Source: CAYMSA01 sp964392965 (GTDB taxonomy: Bacteria > Actinomycetota > Coriobacteriia > Anaerosomatales > Anaerosomataceae). Taken from it: 16,522 nt of DNA. The translations under genes were made by a program, and so were the position numbers. The notes beneath the pieces were generated by a model, which searched no databases, was not told the origin of the DNA, and worked only from the letters and a program-made list of their open reading frames with translations. The stretch is from positions 1-16,522 of the forward strand of contig CAYMSA010000035.1 of the NCBI GenBank assembly GCA_964392965.1, in the 5' to 3' direction. Shown here piece after piece: positions 7,228 through 14,807 of this stretch (position 1 is its first letter; every line of letters starts with the position of its first letter).

Positions 7228-8404
7228 CCCCTAGTTCGCGGCCGATCCGCCCGAACGCCTCGAGCACGAACGCCAGCTGGTCCTCGGTATGGGTGGCCAT
7301 GTAGCTCGTCCGCATGAGCGCGCGTCCGGCAGGCACTGCCGGCGGTCGCACGGGGTTCACGAAGACGCCCTCTTCGAGCAGTCGCTTCCAGAACGCGAAG
7401 ACGAGCGTCTCCTCGCCCAGGATGATCGGGATGACAGGCGTGGCGCTCGTGCCCGTGTCGAAGCCGAGGTTCCGGTAGCCGGCCTGCATCGTCTCGACGG
7501 TCTTCCAGAGGCGCTCGCGGTGCCACGGTTCGGTCTCCATGACGTCAAGCGCGCCGAGGCACGCACCCACGCTTGCGGGCGCCATGGCCGCCGAGAAGAT
7601 GAACGGCCGCGAGTTATGTCGCACGTAGTCGATGACCTGCGCGTCTCCGGCGATGAACCCGCCGAGTGAGGCGAAACTCTTGGAGAACGTGCCCATGATG
7701 AGGTCGACCTCGTCCGTGAGGCCGAAGTGTGCCGCGGTGCCTTCGCCCCTCGGGCCGAGCACGCCGGAGGCGTGGGCGTCGTCCACCATGATGCGGGCGC
7801 CGTACTCGCGGATGATCGGCAGCATCTCGGGAAGCGGCGCGATGTCGCCTTCCATCGAGAAGACGCCGTCGACCACCACGAAGATGCCGCCGTGCGGGTT
7901 CTGCGCGCGCTCGAGGGCCTTACGGAGGCTCTCGACGTCGTTGTGCTCGTAGCGCTCCACCTTGCCGTAGCTCAACTTGCAGCCGTCGTAGATGCTCGCG
8001 TGGTCGTCCTTGTCGATGACGACCGTGTCGTGCCGGCCGACGATTGCCGAGATGGTGCCGATGTTGGCGCCGAAGCCGGTCGAGAAGACGAGCGCGGCCT
8101 CCTTGCCGACGAAGCGTGCGAGTCGCTCCTCGAGCTCCATGTGGATGTCGAGGTTGCCGTTGAGCAGGCGCGAGCCGGTGCACGAGGTGCCGTAGGCGCC
8201 CAGCGCCTCGGCGGCGCGCTCCCGGACGTGCGGGTGCGTGGTGAGGCCGAGGTAGTTGTTGGAGCCGAGCATCACGAGCTCGCGATCGCCGATGCGGACG
8301 CACGAGTCCGACTCGGAGTTGATGACCTGGAAGTACGGGTAGTAGCCACCCTCGCGCGCATCCTGCGCCTCGGTGTAGTCCCATGCCTTCTGGAAGATGT
8401 CCAT
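7214..8404 (-). CDS. Alpha-oxoamine synthase, serine palmitoyltransferase-like
   Basis: A 396-residue PLP enzyme that condenses an amino acid with an acyl thioester, releasing CO2 and giving an alpha-oxoamine. The PLP lysine is K242 in GTFSKSFASLGGF; D208 and H211 in DDAHASG and H135 in DHAS complete the cofactor site. The family also contains KBL (2-amino-3-ketobutyrate ligase) and BioF. Three points favour SPT: YYPYF near the N-terminus, GTFSKS rather than GTLGKA, and RHNSRPFIFSAAMAPAS and FVNPVRPPAVP, as I recall from Bacteroides-type SPT. Start ATG 8404 follows AAGAAGGG; 17 more in-frame codons exist upstream. Neighbouring acyltransferase, phosphatidyltransferase and patatin genes suit a lipid role. 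No ketoreductase or acyl-carrier protein is in view, so KBL or BioF activity remains possible. Confidence 0.82.
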   Translation of the reverse strand: MDIFQKAWDYTEAQDAREGGYYPYFQVINSESDSCVRIGDRELVMLGSNNYLGLTTHPHVRERAAEALGAYGTSCTGSRLLNGNLDIHMELEERLARFVGKEAALVFSTGFGANIGTISAIVGRHDTVVIDKDDHASIYDGCKLSYGKVERYEHNDVESLRKALERAQNPHGGIFVVVDGVFSMEGDIAPLPEMLPIIREYGARIMVDDAHASGVLGPRGEGTAAHFGLTDEVDLIMGTFSKSFASLGGFIAGDAQVIDYVRHNSRPFIFSAAMAPASVGACLGALDVMETEPWHRERLWKTVETMQAGYRNLGFDTGTSATPVIPIILGEETLVFAFWKRLLEEGVFVNPVRPPAVPAGRALMRTSYMATHTEDQLAFVLEAFGRIGRELGVIGG

Positions 8405-8463
8405 GCCTGCCCTTCTTGCGTCTGCGACGGATGCCCGGTGGGGCTGATGGCGCACGTGGATCC

Positions 8464-8469
8464 ATTCTA
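8464..8469 (-). promoter_or_regulatory. Possible -10 element (TAGAAT) of the SPT-like gene
   Basis: TAGAAT on the minus strand, 60 bases upstream of the ATG at 8404. No convincing -35 is seen at 16-18 bases. The divergent space 8405-8512 otherwise shows nothing recognisable. Confidence 0.35.
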
Positions 8470-8512
8470 CCTTCTCGGTCGCGCAAGGGCATCACCGAGT
8501 CTCTCCTGTCGC

Positions 8513-8541
8513 TTCTCACCCGCGTGCGCGGCGGCTATGAT
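8513..8541 (+). promoter_or_regulatory. Sigma-70-type promoter of the cobalamin operon
   Basis: TTCTCA (8513-8518) and TATGAT (8536-8541) are separated by exactly 17 bases. The predicted start near 8548 lies about a dozen bases before the riboswitch P1 stem, as expected for a riboswitch leader. Confidence 0.6.
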
Positions 8542-8559
8542 GGGGCCACAACCGAAGAC

Positions 8560-8670
8560 GGTGCAGGTGCCCGGGCAACCGGGAGAATAGGGAAGCCGGT
8601 CAGATGCCGGCGCGGACCCGCCACTGTAGCGGAGCCTACGGGCTCCGGAGCCAGGAGACCTGCCTGCACC
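8560..8670 (+). promoter_or_regulatory. Cobalamin (B12) riboswitch aptamer
   Basis: An RNA leader that binds adenosylcobalamin or a related corrinoid and lowers expression of the operon that follows. Visible elements: an 8-bp perfect P1 stem GGTGCAGG (8560-8567) with CCTGCACC (8663-8670); GGGAAGCCGGT then GATGCCGGCGCGGACCCGCC in the core; the B12 box GCCACTG at 8620-8626; and GAGCCAGGAGACCTGCC closing the fold. The four genes that follow all concern corrinoid uptake and adenosylation, which agrees with the ligand. This is the best-supported regulatory element in the window. Confidence 0.95.
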
Positions 8671-8751
8671 TTGGCGACACGACCTTCGTGGGACGAGGTG
8701 CGGTCGCGACGCTCCTCTCGAGCGCTCCGACAGCTCCCCGGCACCCCGAAG

Positions 8752-8778
8752 GCCCAGCCACACGGCCCGGGCTTTCTT
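8752..8778 (+). terminator. Candidate riboswitch expression-platform terminator
   Basis: In the 171-base leader between the aptamer and btuF, GCCC/GGGC (8752-8755 with 8769-8772) encloses GCC-ACAC-GGC and is followed by TTTCTT. A competing pairing, GGGCT (8769-8773) with AGCCC (8796-8800), could break it and serve as antiterminator. The stem is short and mismatched, so a translational switch around the 8828-8834 Shine-Dalgarno is an alternative. Confidence 0.35.
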
Positions 8779-8841
8779 GGTTTCCGGGGGACGCCAGCCC
8801 TTCGGCAGTTGTGCGGGCAGGAGACAGAAGGAGGAATGGAC

Positions 8842-9801
8842 GTGTATCGGTATCAGAAGGCATGGAAGCAGGCGGGGGTGCTCGTCGCCGTCATCGCCGT
8901 GATGCTGGCGATGTTCGTGACGGCTGGCTGTGGCGGCGCGCCCGCCAAGAGCGAGACGGGGACCGGCCAGGCGGCAGCAGCGACGACGGCCTATCCGCTG
9001 ACGGTCACCGACGACGCAGGCCGCGAGGTGACGATCGCCGAGCGCCCCGAGCGCATCGCGAGTCTCACGCCCGGCAACACAGAGATCGTGTGCGCGCTCG
9101 GCGCGATCGACCGCCTGGTGGGCGTGACCGCACAGTGCGACTACCCCGCTGACGTCGCTGACCTCGCGAAGGTCGGTGACTTCGCGCAGCCCAACATCGA
9201 GGCCGTTGCGGCCGTCGAGCCCGACCTCGTACTCGTCACCACTGGCATCCAGGCCGAGGTCATCGAGCGCCTCGAGGCGCTTGGCGCCGTCGTGCTCGCG
9301 GTCGATCCCACATCCCTCGAGGGTCTCTACGCCTCGATCGGGCTCGTCGGCCAGGTGATCGATGAGCCTACCGCCGCCGATGAGCTGGTGGGTTCCGTGC
9401 GTCTGCAGATCGAGGACATCGGCGAGCGCGTGGAAGGTGCCCCCGCCACCTGTTTTCTCGAGATCGCGCAGAACCCGCTCTTCACGGTGGGCGGCGGCAC
9501 GCTGCTGAACGACCTCATCGAGGCCGCGGGCGGCGAGAACGTCGTCACCGAGGAGGGCTACGTCGCGTACTCGGTGGAGCAGCTCGTAGCGGCCGACCCC
9601 GAGGTCTACCTGGCCACGCTCGGCTCGATGAGCGACCCCGGTGACCTGGCCGGCCGTCCCGGCTACGAGAGCCTGGCGGCCGTCACATCCGGGCGTGTGT
9701 ACGTGCTCGACGACAACCTGGTGAGCCGCCCCGGTCCGCGTGTGGCCGAGGGCGTGCGGCTGATCGCGGAGGCGCTCCATCCTGATGCCTTCGCCGAGTG
9801 A
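8842..9801 (+). CDS. btuF: Corrinoid ABC transporter substrate-binding lipoprotein BtuF
   Basis: A 319-residue periplasmic-binding-protein-2 family lipoprotein that captures cobalamin or cobinamide outside the membrane and hands it to BtuCD. The N-terminus has a basic start, a hydrophobic core and the lipobox TAGC, with lipidated C30. The mature protein shows VTDDAGREVTIAERPERIAS and then LTPGNTEIVCALGAIDRLVG, typical of BtuF/FecB-like proteins. AAGGAGG at 8828-8834 abuts an ATG at 8836 but stands seven bases from an in-frame GTG at 8842, so the GTG is preferred; the difference is two residues. It is the first gene after the cobalamin riboswitch and overlaps btuC by 17 bases. Ligand specificity rests on the riboswitch and cobO context. 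Confidence 0.92.
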   Translation: MYRYQKAWKQAGVLVAVIAVMLAMFVTAGCGGAPAKSETGTGQAAAATTAYPLTVTDDAGREVTIAERPERIASLTPGNTEIVCALGAIDRLVGVTAQCDYPADVADLAKVGDFAQPNIEAVAAVEPDLVLVTTGIQAEVIERLEALGAVVLAVDPTSLEGLYASIGLVGQVIDEPTAADELVGSVRLQIEDIGERVEGAPATCFLEIAQNPLFTVGGGTLLNDLIEAAGGENVVTEEGYVAYSVEQLVAADPEVYLATLGSMSDPGDLAGRPGYESLAAVTSGRVYVLDDNLVSRPGPRVAEGVRLIAEALHPDAFAE

Positions 9802-10824
9802 CACCCATGACACCGCGCGCCACCTGAGGGCGGCGCCGGTCCTGCTCGCGCTCGTCGCGGCCCTTGTGGTCGCGGTGCTCGCGGGCGTCGGCCTCGGCGC
9901 GGTGCGTGTCTCGCCCGCCGAGGTCGCGGGCGCGGTGAGCCGCGCCCTCGCCGGTGAGCCGGGCGGTATGGCCGACGCGATCGTCATGGACCTGCGGCTT
10001 CCCCGGGTGGCGCTCGCCGCCGCCGTGGGAGCCGCACTTGCACTCGCGGGCGCCCTCTACCAGGCGCTCTTCCGCAACGCGCTCGCGGACCCGTACGTGC
10101 TTGGCGTCTCTTCGGGTGCTGGCCTGGGAGCGACGCTCATGCTCGCTCTCGTCGGCACCGGCTACCTCGCGCGCTCCCTGGGCGTGACCGCGGGTGCGTT
10201 CGTGGCGGCGATCCTCACCGTGGCGCTCGTGAGCCGTCTCGCGTCGCGGAGCGGGCGGGTCGACCCCGTCTCGCTCTTGCTTGCGGGCGTGGCCATCTCC
10301 TACACGCTCTCGGCGATCACATCGTTCGTTATGGTCGTCGACCGTGAATCGATGCAGAGCGTCGTGTACTGGATGATGGGCGGGCTTTCGGGTCGCTCGT
10401 GGGAGCACGTCGCCGTGGCGGTCGTCTCCCTCGTCATCGGAGCGGTTGCGCCGATGCTCGGCCACCGTGAGCTCGACATCATGCTGCTGGGCGACGAGCG
10501 CGCGGGGCAGCTCGGCGTGCCGGTGGAGCGTGTGAAGCGGCTCATGCTCGCCTCGGCGTCGCTCATGGTGGCCGGTGCGGTGTCCGTGTCGGGGCTCATC
10601 GGCTTCGTCGGCCTCATGACGCCGCACATGGTGCGCCGGGTGCTCGGCCCGCACCACCGCCTGCTGCTGCCGGCCTCCGCGCTCACCGGCGCCGTGCTGC
10701 TCGTGGTGGCCGACCTCGTGGCACGCACGGTCATCGCGCCGGTGGAGCTGCCGGTGGGCATCGTGACGGCGCTTGCCGGTGGGCCGTTCTTCGTCTGGCT
10801 CCTGCGGCGCACGGGAGGCCCGCG

Positions 10825-10828
<4 letters not shown>
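9785..10828 (+). CDS. btuC: Corrinoid ABC transporter permease BtuC
   Basis: A 347-residue FecCD-family permease with about ten membrane helices, forming the channel of the B12 importer. Diagnostic stretches include LRLPRVALAAAVGAALALAG, followed by ALFRNALADPYVLGVSSGAG, early in the protein; LLAGVAISYTLSAITSF in the middle; and GLIGFVGLMTPHMVRRVLG near residue 275, which contains the coupling-helix region contacting BtuD. The length is normal for the family. The ATG lies inside the end of btuF and the stop overlaps btuD as ATGA, so the three transporter genes are tightly coupled. Confidence 0.93.
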
Positions 10829-11875
<1,047 letters not shown>

Positions 11876-11877
11876 TG

Positions 11878-12408
11878 ATGGGCGGGCTCGAGCGCGGACT
11901 CATCGAGGTCTACACAGGCGAGGGCAAGGGCAAGACCACTGCGGCCGTGGGCCTTGCCGTGCGCGCTGTGGGCGCAGGATTCCGGGTCGCGTTCGTGCAG
12001 TTCGTGAAGGGCGGTGACCCGTCCGGCGAACTCGGCCAGCTCGAGCGGCTCGGCGTGACCGTCGTCCGACCGGCGCGGGCATCCACGGGACTCCTCGGCG
12101 CGGGCATCACCGCCGAGGACCGCCGGGCGGCGGCCGAGGCGTGGGCGTGGGTGCTCGACGCGCTCACCTCGACAGCCTATGACGTCCTCGTGCTCGACGA
12201 GATCAACGTCGCCATGGGCTACGGGCTTGTCGCCGAGGCCGAGGTCCTGGACGCGCTCGACGGACGTGAGCCGTGGGTGGAGGTGGTCCTCACCGGGCGT
12301 GGGGCGTCACCGGCGCTCATCGAGCGTGCGGACCTCGTGACCGACATGCGGGTCGTCAAGCATCCGTTCGACCAGGGTGTTCCGGCGAGGCGGGGGATCG
12401 AGTACTGA
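11878..12408 (+). CDS. cobO: Cob(I)alamin / corrinoid adenosyltransferase (CobO/BtuR type)
   Basis: A 176-residue enzyme that transfers the adenosyl group of ATP to reduced corrinoid, making adenosylcobalamin in the cytoplasm. The P-loop GEGKGKTT is at residues 14-21, AFVQFVKGG follows near 40, and VLVLDEINVAMGYGLV near 102-117 is the family's Walker-B-like block; VVLTGRGASPALIERADLVT is also typical. Length is normal. GGAGG at 11866-11870 gives good spacing to ATG 11878; GTG 11872 and ATG 11875 are in frame and possible. It directly follows btuD (2-base gap, or a 1-base overlap for ATG 11875), so imported corrinoid can be converted at once. The riboswitch product thus controls its own synthesis. 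Confidence 0.93.
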   Translation: MGGLERGLIEVYTGEGKGKTTAAVGLAVRAVGAGFRVAFVQFVKGGDPSGELGQLERLGVTVVRPARASTGLLGAGITAEDRRAAAEAWAWVLDALTSTAYDVLVLDEINVAMGYGLVAEAEVLDALDGREPWVEVVLTGRGASPALIERADLVTDMRVVKHPFDQGVPARRGIEY

Positions 12409-12424
12409 GGGCTCCTGCAGCTGC

Positions 12425-13192
12425 TTACAGCGAGCAGCCGGCGATCTCGTTTCGCACGACGGTCTCGATCGTCACATCACTCAGCGACGCCACCGGCCGC
12501 CTGAGCGCGCGCGACGCGGCCTCGGGCGTGTTGTTCTTCTCCGAGATGTGCAGCGCGAAGACGTGCGAGAGTCCCTTCCATGCGAGCGCGCCCAGGCCAC
12601 CGGCCGCAGCTGCGTTGGAGAGGTGACCGCCATCGCTTGCGATGCGTCGCTTGAGGAACGGCGGATAGGGGCCGCGTTCGAGCATCGTGACGTCGTGGTT
12701 GGCCTCGATGCCGAGTGCGTGACAGCCAGCGAGCGCGTCGAGCGACTCGCCCGTGATCGTGCCGGTGTCGGTCACCATGCCGATGCGAGCGCCGCGTCGG
12801 TTCTGGAACGTGAAGCCCACCGACTCGGCGGCATCGTGGCTCGTCGCGAACGAGCGCACGGTGAGCCCCGCGAGCGAGAAGGAATCGTTTCGGCCGATGG
12901 CGATCTGATTCGGGACATCAGCAAACGGCGTGGCCGCCGCCTGGAGTGTTCCGGCCGTGGCCATGAGCGGCACGTTGAGCTTGCGGGAGAGAACGCGCGC
13001 CCCCTTTATGTGGTCGGTGTGCTCGTGCGTGATGAGGATCGCTTCGATCTGCGACTCGTCAAGGCCGGCAGCACGCGCGCGTCGGGCGATCTCCCGGGCG
13101 CAGATGCCGGCGTCGACGAGCACGACGCGGCCACCGTCCTCGATGAGGGCAGCATTGCCGGACGATCCCGATGCAAGGATTATCAGGCGCAC
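12425..13192 (-). CDS. MBL-fold metallo-hydrolase, YycJ/WalJ-like
   Basis: A 255-residue cytosolic metallo-beta-lactamase-fold hydrolase. LASGSSGNAALIE (6-18) is the characteristic N-terminus of the YycJ/WalJ group, and the metal motif HEHTDH occupies 56-61. Further ligands are suggested by SHDA, GMVTDTG, EANHD and HIS. Bacillus YycJ/WalJ is linked to DNA repair and to the WalRK locus, but no walR or walK is present here, so function is not transferred. GTG 13192 is chosen because the conserved start RLIILASGSSGN begins right after it and a weak AGGTG precedes it; 61 further upstream codons lack family character. It is convergent with cobO, separated by 16 bases. Confidence 0.85.
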   Translation of the reverse strand: MRLIILASGSSGNAALIEDGGRVVLVDAGICAREIARRARAAGLDESQIEAILITHEHTDHIKGARVLSRKLNVPLMATAGTLQAAATPFADVPNQIAIGRNDSFSLAGLTVRSFATSHDAAESVGFTFQNRRGARIGMVTDTGTITGESLDALAGCHALGIEANHDVTMLERGPYPPFLKRRIASDGGHLSNAAAAGGLGALAWKGLSHVFALHISEKNNTPEAASRALRRPVASLSDVTIETVVRNEIAGCSL

Positions 13193-13290
13193 GACGGCAC
13201 CTGTGGCGGTAGGTCTGAGGACATGCGAGGATTGTAGCGTCCCGTCGCTCCCGGCGCCACGGCAGGAGATTCTGGGAACAGTACCCGTGA

Positions 13291-13307
13291 GGGTTCCATC
13301 GGAACCC
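13291..13307. repeat. Hairpin GGGTTCC-ATC-GGAACCC in the leader of the 13326 gene
   Basis: Seven-bp perfect arms with a three-base loop end 18 bases before the ATG, immediately upstream of the Shine-Dalgarno. A further GGGAAC at 13274-13279 could pair with GGTTCC instead, so two alternative structures are possible. It may be a leader control element or an operator. Confidence 0.45.
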
Positions 13308-13325
13308 CGGTTGAAGGAGGGCGCC

Positions 13326-13727
13326 ATGGCCAAGAGTGGAGTCGTCACGAAAGACCGCTGGTCTCTGCGGAACATCTACCTGTACCTCGTGTGCCTCATC
13401 ACGCTGATCATGGTCATCGTGGCTGCGGTGGGCGTAGTGCGGGGAATCGTCGAGTTCGTCTATCCGGACCCCGGCTATGCGAGCATGGAGCCGGTCCCTG
13501 TGGGCGAGGACAAGCAGCCGCTGTACACACAGGAAGAGTGGGAGAAGATGAAGGCCGAGGAGCAGGCGCGCATAGAGGCGTCAACGCGGCGCTATGCGGT
13601 GCTGAGTCTCGTCGGTAACGCCGCGATGCTCTTCATCGCGGGTCCGCTCTACATCTATCACTGGCGCAAGATCGAGGTGGAGCACGCCGAGGCGGCGCCG
13701 CTGCCTGCTCCCACCACAGAGGCCTGA
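13326..13727 (+). CDS. Hypothetical two-helix membrane protein
   Basis: A 133-residue protein I cannot assign to a named family. It has a basic start (MAKSGVVTKDRWSLRN), a hydrophobic helix at about 17-45, a polar middle with a charged helix (QEEWEKMKAEEQARIEAS), a second helix at about 92-112 and a short acidic tail. Both ends are probably cytosolic, with the charged middle outside. The Shine-Dalgarno AAGGAGG stands at good spacing before ATG 13326. It is followed after 27 bases by the glutaredoxin-like gene on the same strand and may share its transcript. I see no clear promoter in 13193-13290. Confidence 0.72.
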   Translation: MAKSGVVTKDRWSLRNIYLYLVCLITLIMVIVAAVGVVRGIVEFVYPDPGYASMEPVPVGEDKQPLYTQEEWEKMKAEEQARIEASTRRYAVLSLVGNAAMLFIAGPLYIYHWRKIEVEHAEAAPLPAPTTEA

Positions 13728-13754
13728 TCCGTTCCGTCTGCCCGGAGGAGTCCC

Positions 13755-14015
13755 ATGGACAACAGTCTCATGACCACGAAGGTGTTCGCACTCTCCACCT
13801 GCCCGCACTGCAGGCGCGCGCGGGCGTTCCTTGACGAGAACAAGGTCGACTACGAGGTCGTCGAGGTCGATCTGCTCACCGGTGACCCGCGCGAGCGTGC
13901 CATCGAAGAGGTGCGGGCGCTCACGGGCTCGCTCGGCTTTCCCGTGATCGTGATCAGAGGCGACGTCGTCGTCGGTTTCAACCAGGCACGGCTCGAGCAG
14001 CTGCTGGGGCTATGA
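13755..14015 (+). CDS. Glutaredoxin-like protein
   Basis: An 86-residue thioredoxin-fold redox protein. TKVFALSTCPHCRRARAFLD contains the active-site pair CPHC (C16, C19), preceded by a beta strand and followed by a helix. GFPVIVIRGDVVVGFNQARL has the cis-proline and the glycine turn typical of glutaredoxins and NrdH-like proteins. GGAGGAG lies upstream of ATG 13755 at normal spacing. The TGA overlaps the next ATG (ATGA), so it is made together with the FTR-Rieske protein and could be that protein's disulfide partner; this partnership is inference. Confidence 0.88.
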   Translation: MDNSLMTTKVFALSTCPHCRRARAFLDENKVDYEVVEVDLLTGDPRERAIEEVRALTGSLGFPVIVIRGDVVVGFNQARLEQLLGL

Positions 14016-14680
14016 GCGCGCGCGAGGACGCTCCCGTCCGCCGGCGTTTCGGGCCGGACGTCACCAGCGACGACCTCAAGGCGTACATGGTGCCCTTCGT
14101 GGCCCGGTACGGATACAAGCTCAACACCGATGTGGCGCTCGTCGACGAGGCGCTGACCTCGATGCTCGGCATCATCGACACCGCCGGGGACGCGTACTGC
14201 CCGTGTCGTCTACGCTCCGGTGACCCCAAGGAGGACGCGAAGATCGTCTGCCCCTGCATCCCGTTCCACGCCCGGGAGTTCGCGGCCATGCGCAAGTGCT
14301 GGTGCGGGCTGTTCATCCGCGAGGATGTGGAGGACGGTGACTCGCTCATGGGCGTGATCGCCGAGGCCGCCCCCGGGGCCGCTGTCGACGTGCCGGTCTG
14401 CCGGGTCACCGACATCGCGCCCGGGCAGATCAAGCGGGTTCGCATCGAAGCGCGCGAGTACGCTCTTGCCCGGGTGGGCGATGAGTTCTTCGCGCTCTCC
14501 AACGTGTGCCGGCACGCTTTCGGCCCGCTGGACGGTGGCACCCTCGATGGCTACGAGGTGATCTGTCCATGGCATGGCTGGCGCTACGATGTTCGCACCG
14601 GCACGACCGATCACCCCGGTGCTGACGTGCAGACCTACCCCGCATCCGCCCGCGACGGCCTGATCTTCATCTCCCTCTGA
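14012..14680 (+). CDS. Ferredoxin-thioredoxin reductase catalytic domain fused to a Rieske domain
   Basis: A 222-residue cytosolic redox protein with two iron-sulfur modules. Residues about 18-125 are an FTR catalytic (beta) domain: CPC at 63-65, CPC at 80-82 and CWC at 96-98 followed by GLF supply the six cysteines that hold the [4Fe-4S] cluster and the active disulfide. The usual CHC is CWC here, but a histidine stands at 86 in CIPFH. Residues about 126-222 are a Rieske domain of the NirD/ferredoxin type, with CRH (C166, H168) and CPWHGW (C185, H188) binding a [2Fe-2S] cluster. All ligands are present. It would pass electrons from the Rieske centre or a ferredoxin to a disulfide, plausibly that of the co-translated glutaredoxin. 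The electron donor is unknown. Confidence 0.9.
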   Translation: MSAREDAPVRRRFGPDVTSDDLKAYMVPFVARYGYKLNTDVALVDEALTSMLGIIDTAGDAYCPCRLRSGDPKEDAKIVCPCIPFHAREFAAMRKCWCGLFIREDVEDGDSLMGVIAEAAPGAAVDVPVCRVTDIAPGQIKRVRIEAREYALARVGDEFFALSNVCRHAFGPLDGGTLDGYEVICPWHGWRYDVRTGTTDHPGADVQTYPASARDGLIFISL

Positions 14681-14685
14681 TGCAA

Positions 14686-14807
14686 ACGGTCTGCCCCGCA
14701 GGGGTCGCCCGGCGAGTTCCGCAGTGCGAAGAAAGCCACCCGAGCGGGTGGCTTTCTTCGCGGTACGAGGACTGTCCGAGTCCGGAGGCCCCTGCGGGGC
14801 AGACCGT
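14686..14807. repeat. Perfect 19-bp inverted repeat flanking the terminator
   Basis: ACGGTCTGCCCCGCAGGGG (14686-14704) is repeated exactly in inverted form at 14789-14807, on both sides of a 16-bp hairpin. Each arm also holds its own small palindrome CCCC-N3-GGGG. The element fills nearly all the space between two convergent genes: the right arm touches the stop codon of the SPFH gene and the left arm starts five bases after the stop of the FTR-Rieske gene. Confidence 0.85.
14726..14761. terminator. Bidirectional intrinsic terminator
   Basis: A perfect 16-bp stem, GCGAAGAAAGCCACCC with its complement, and loop GAGC. The A-rich side and the CTTTCTT side put a U-rich 3' arm on both strands, so it can stop transcripts from the FTR-Rieske gene and from the SPFH gene. 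Confidence 0.85.

Noticed and set aside
8383..8841. N-terminal extension of btuF back to 8383
   Set aside because: It would translate the riboswitch and hide the lipoprotein signal peptide; the Shine-Dalgarno at 8828-8834 fixes the start near 8842.
8467..9987. 506-codon open frame antisense to the riboswitch and btuF
   Set aside because: It would cross the riboswitch and three real reading frames, has low-complexity composition and no recognisable domain.
12420..12438. Small hairpin GCTGCT-N7-AGCAGC at the convergent cobO/MBL ends
   Set aside because: Six-bp stem without a T-run on either strand; too weak to call a terminator.
13231..13236. TACAAT on the minus strand upstream of the MBL gene as a promoter
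   Set aside because: Reasonable -10 match but no acceptable -35 or extended -10; not strong enough to list.
14686..14807. tRNA or CRISPR-like element in the repeat-rich intergenic space
   Set aside because: No cloverleaf or acceptor features, and only one pair of inverted arms rather than regularly spaced direct repeats.
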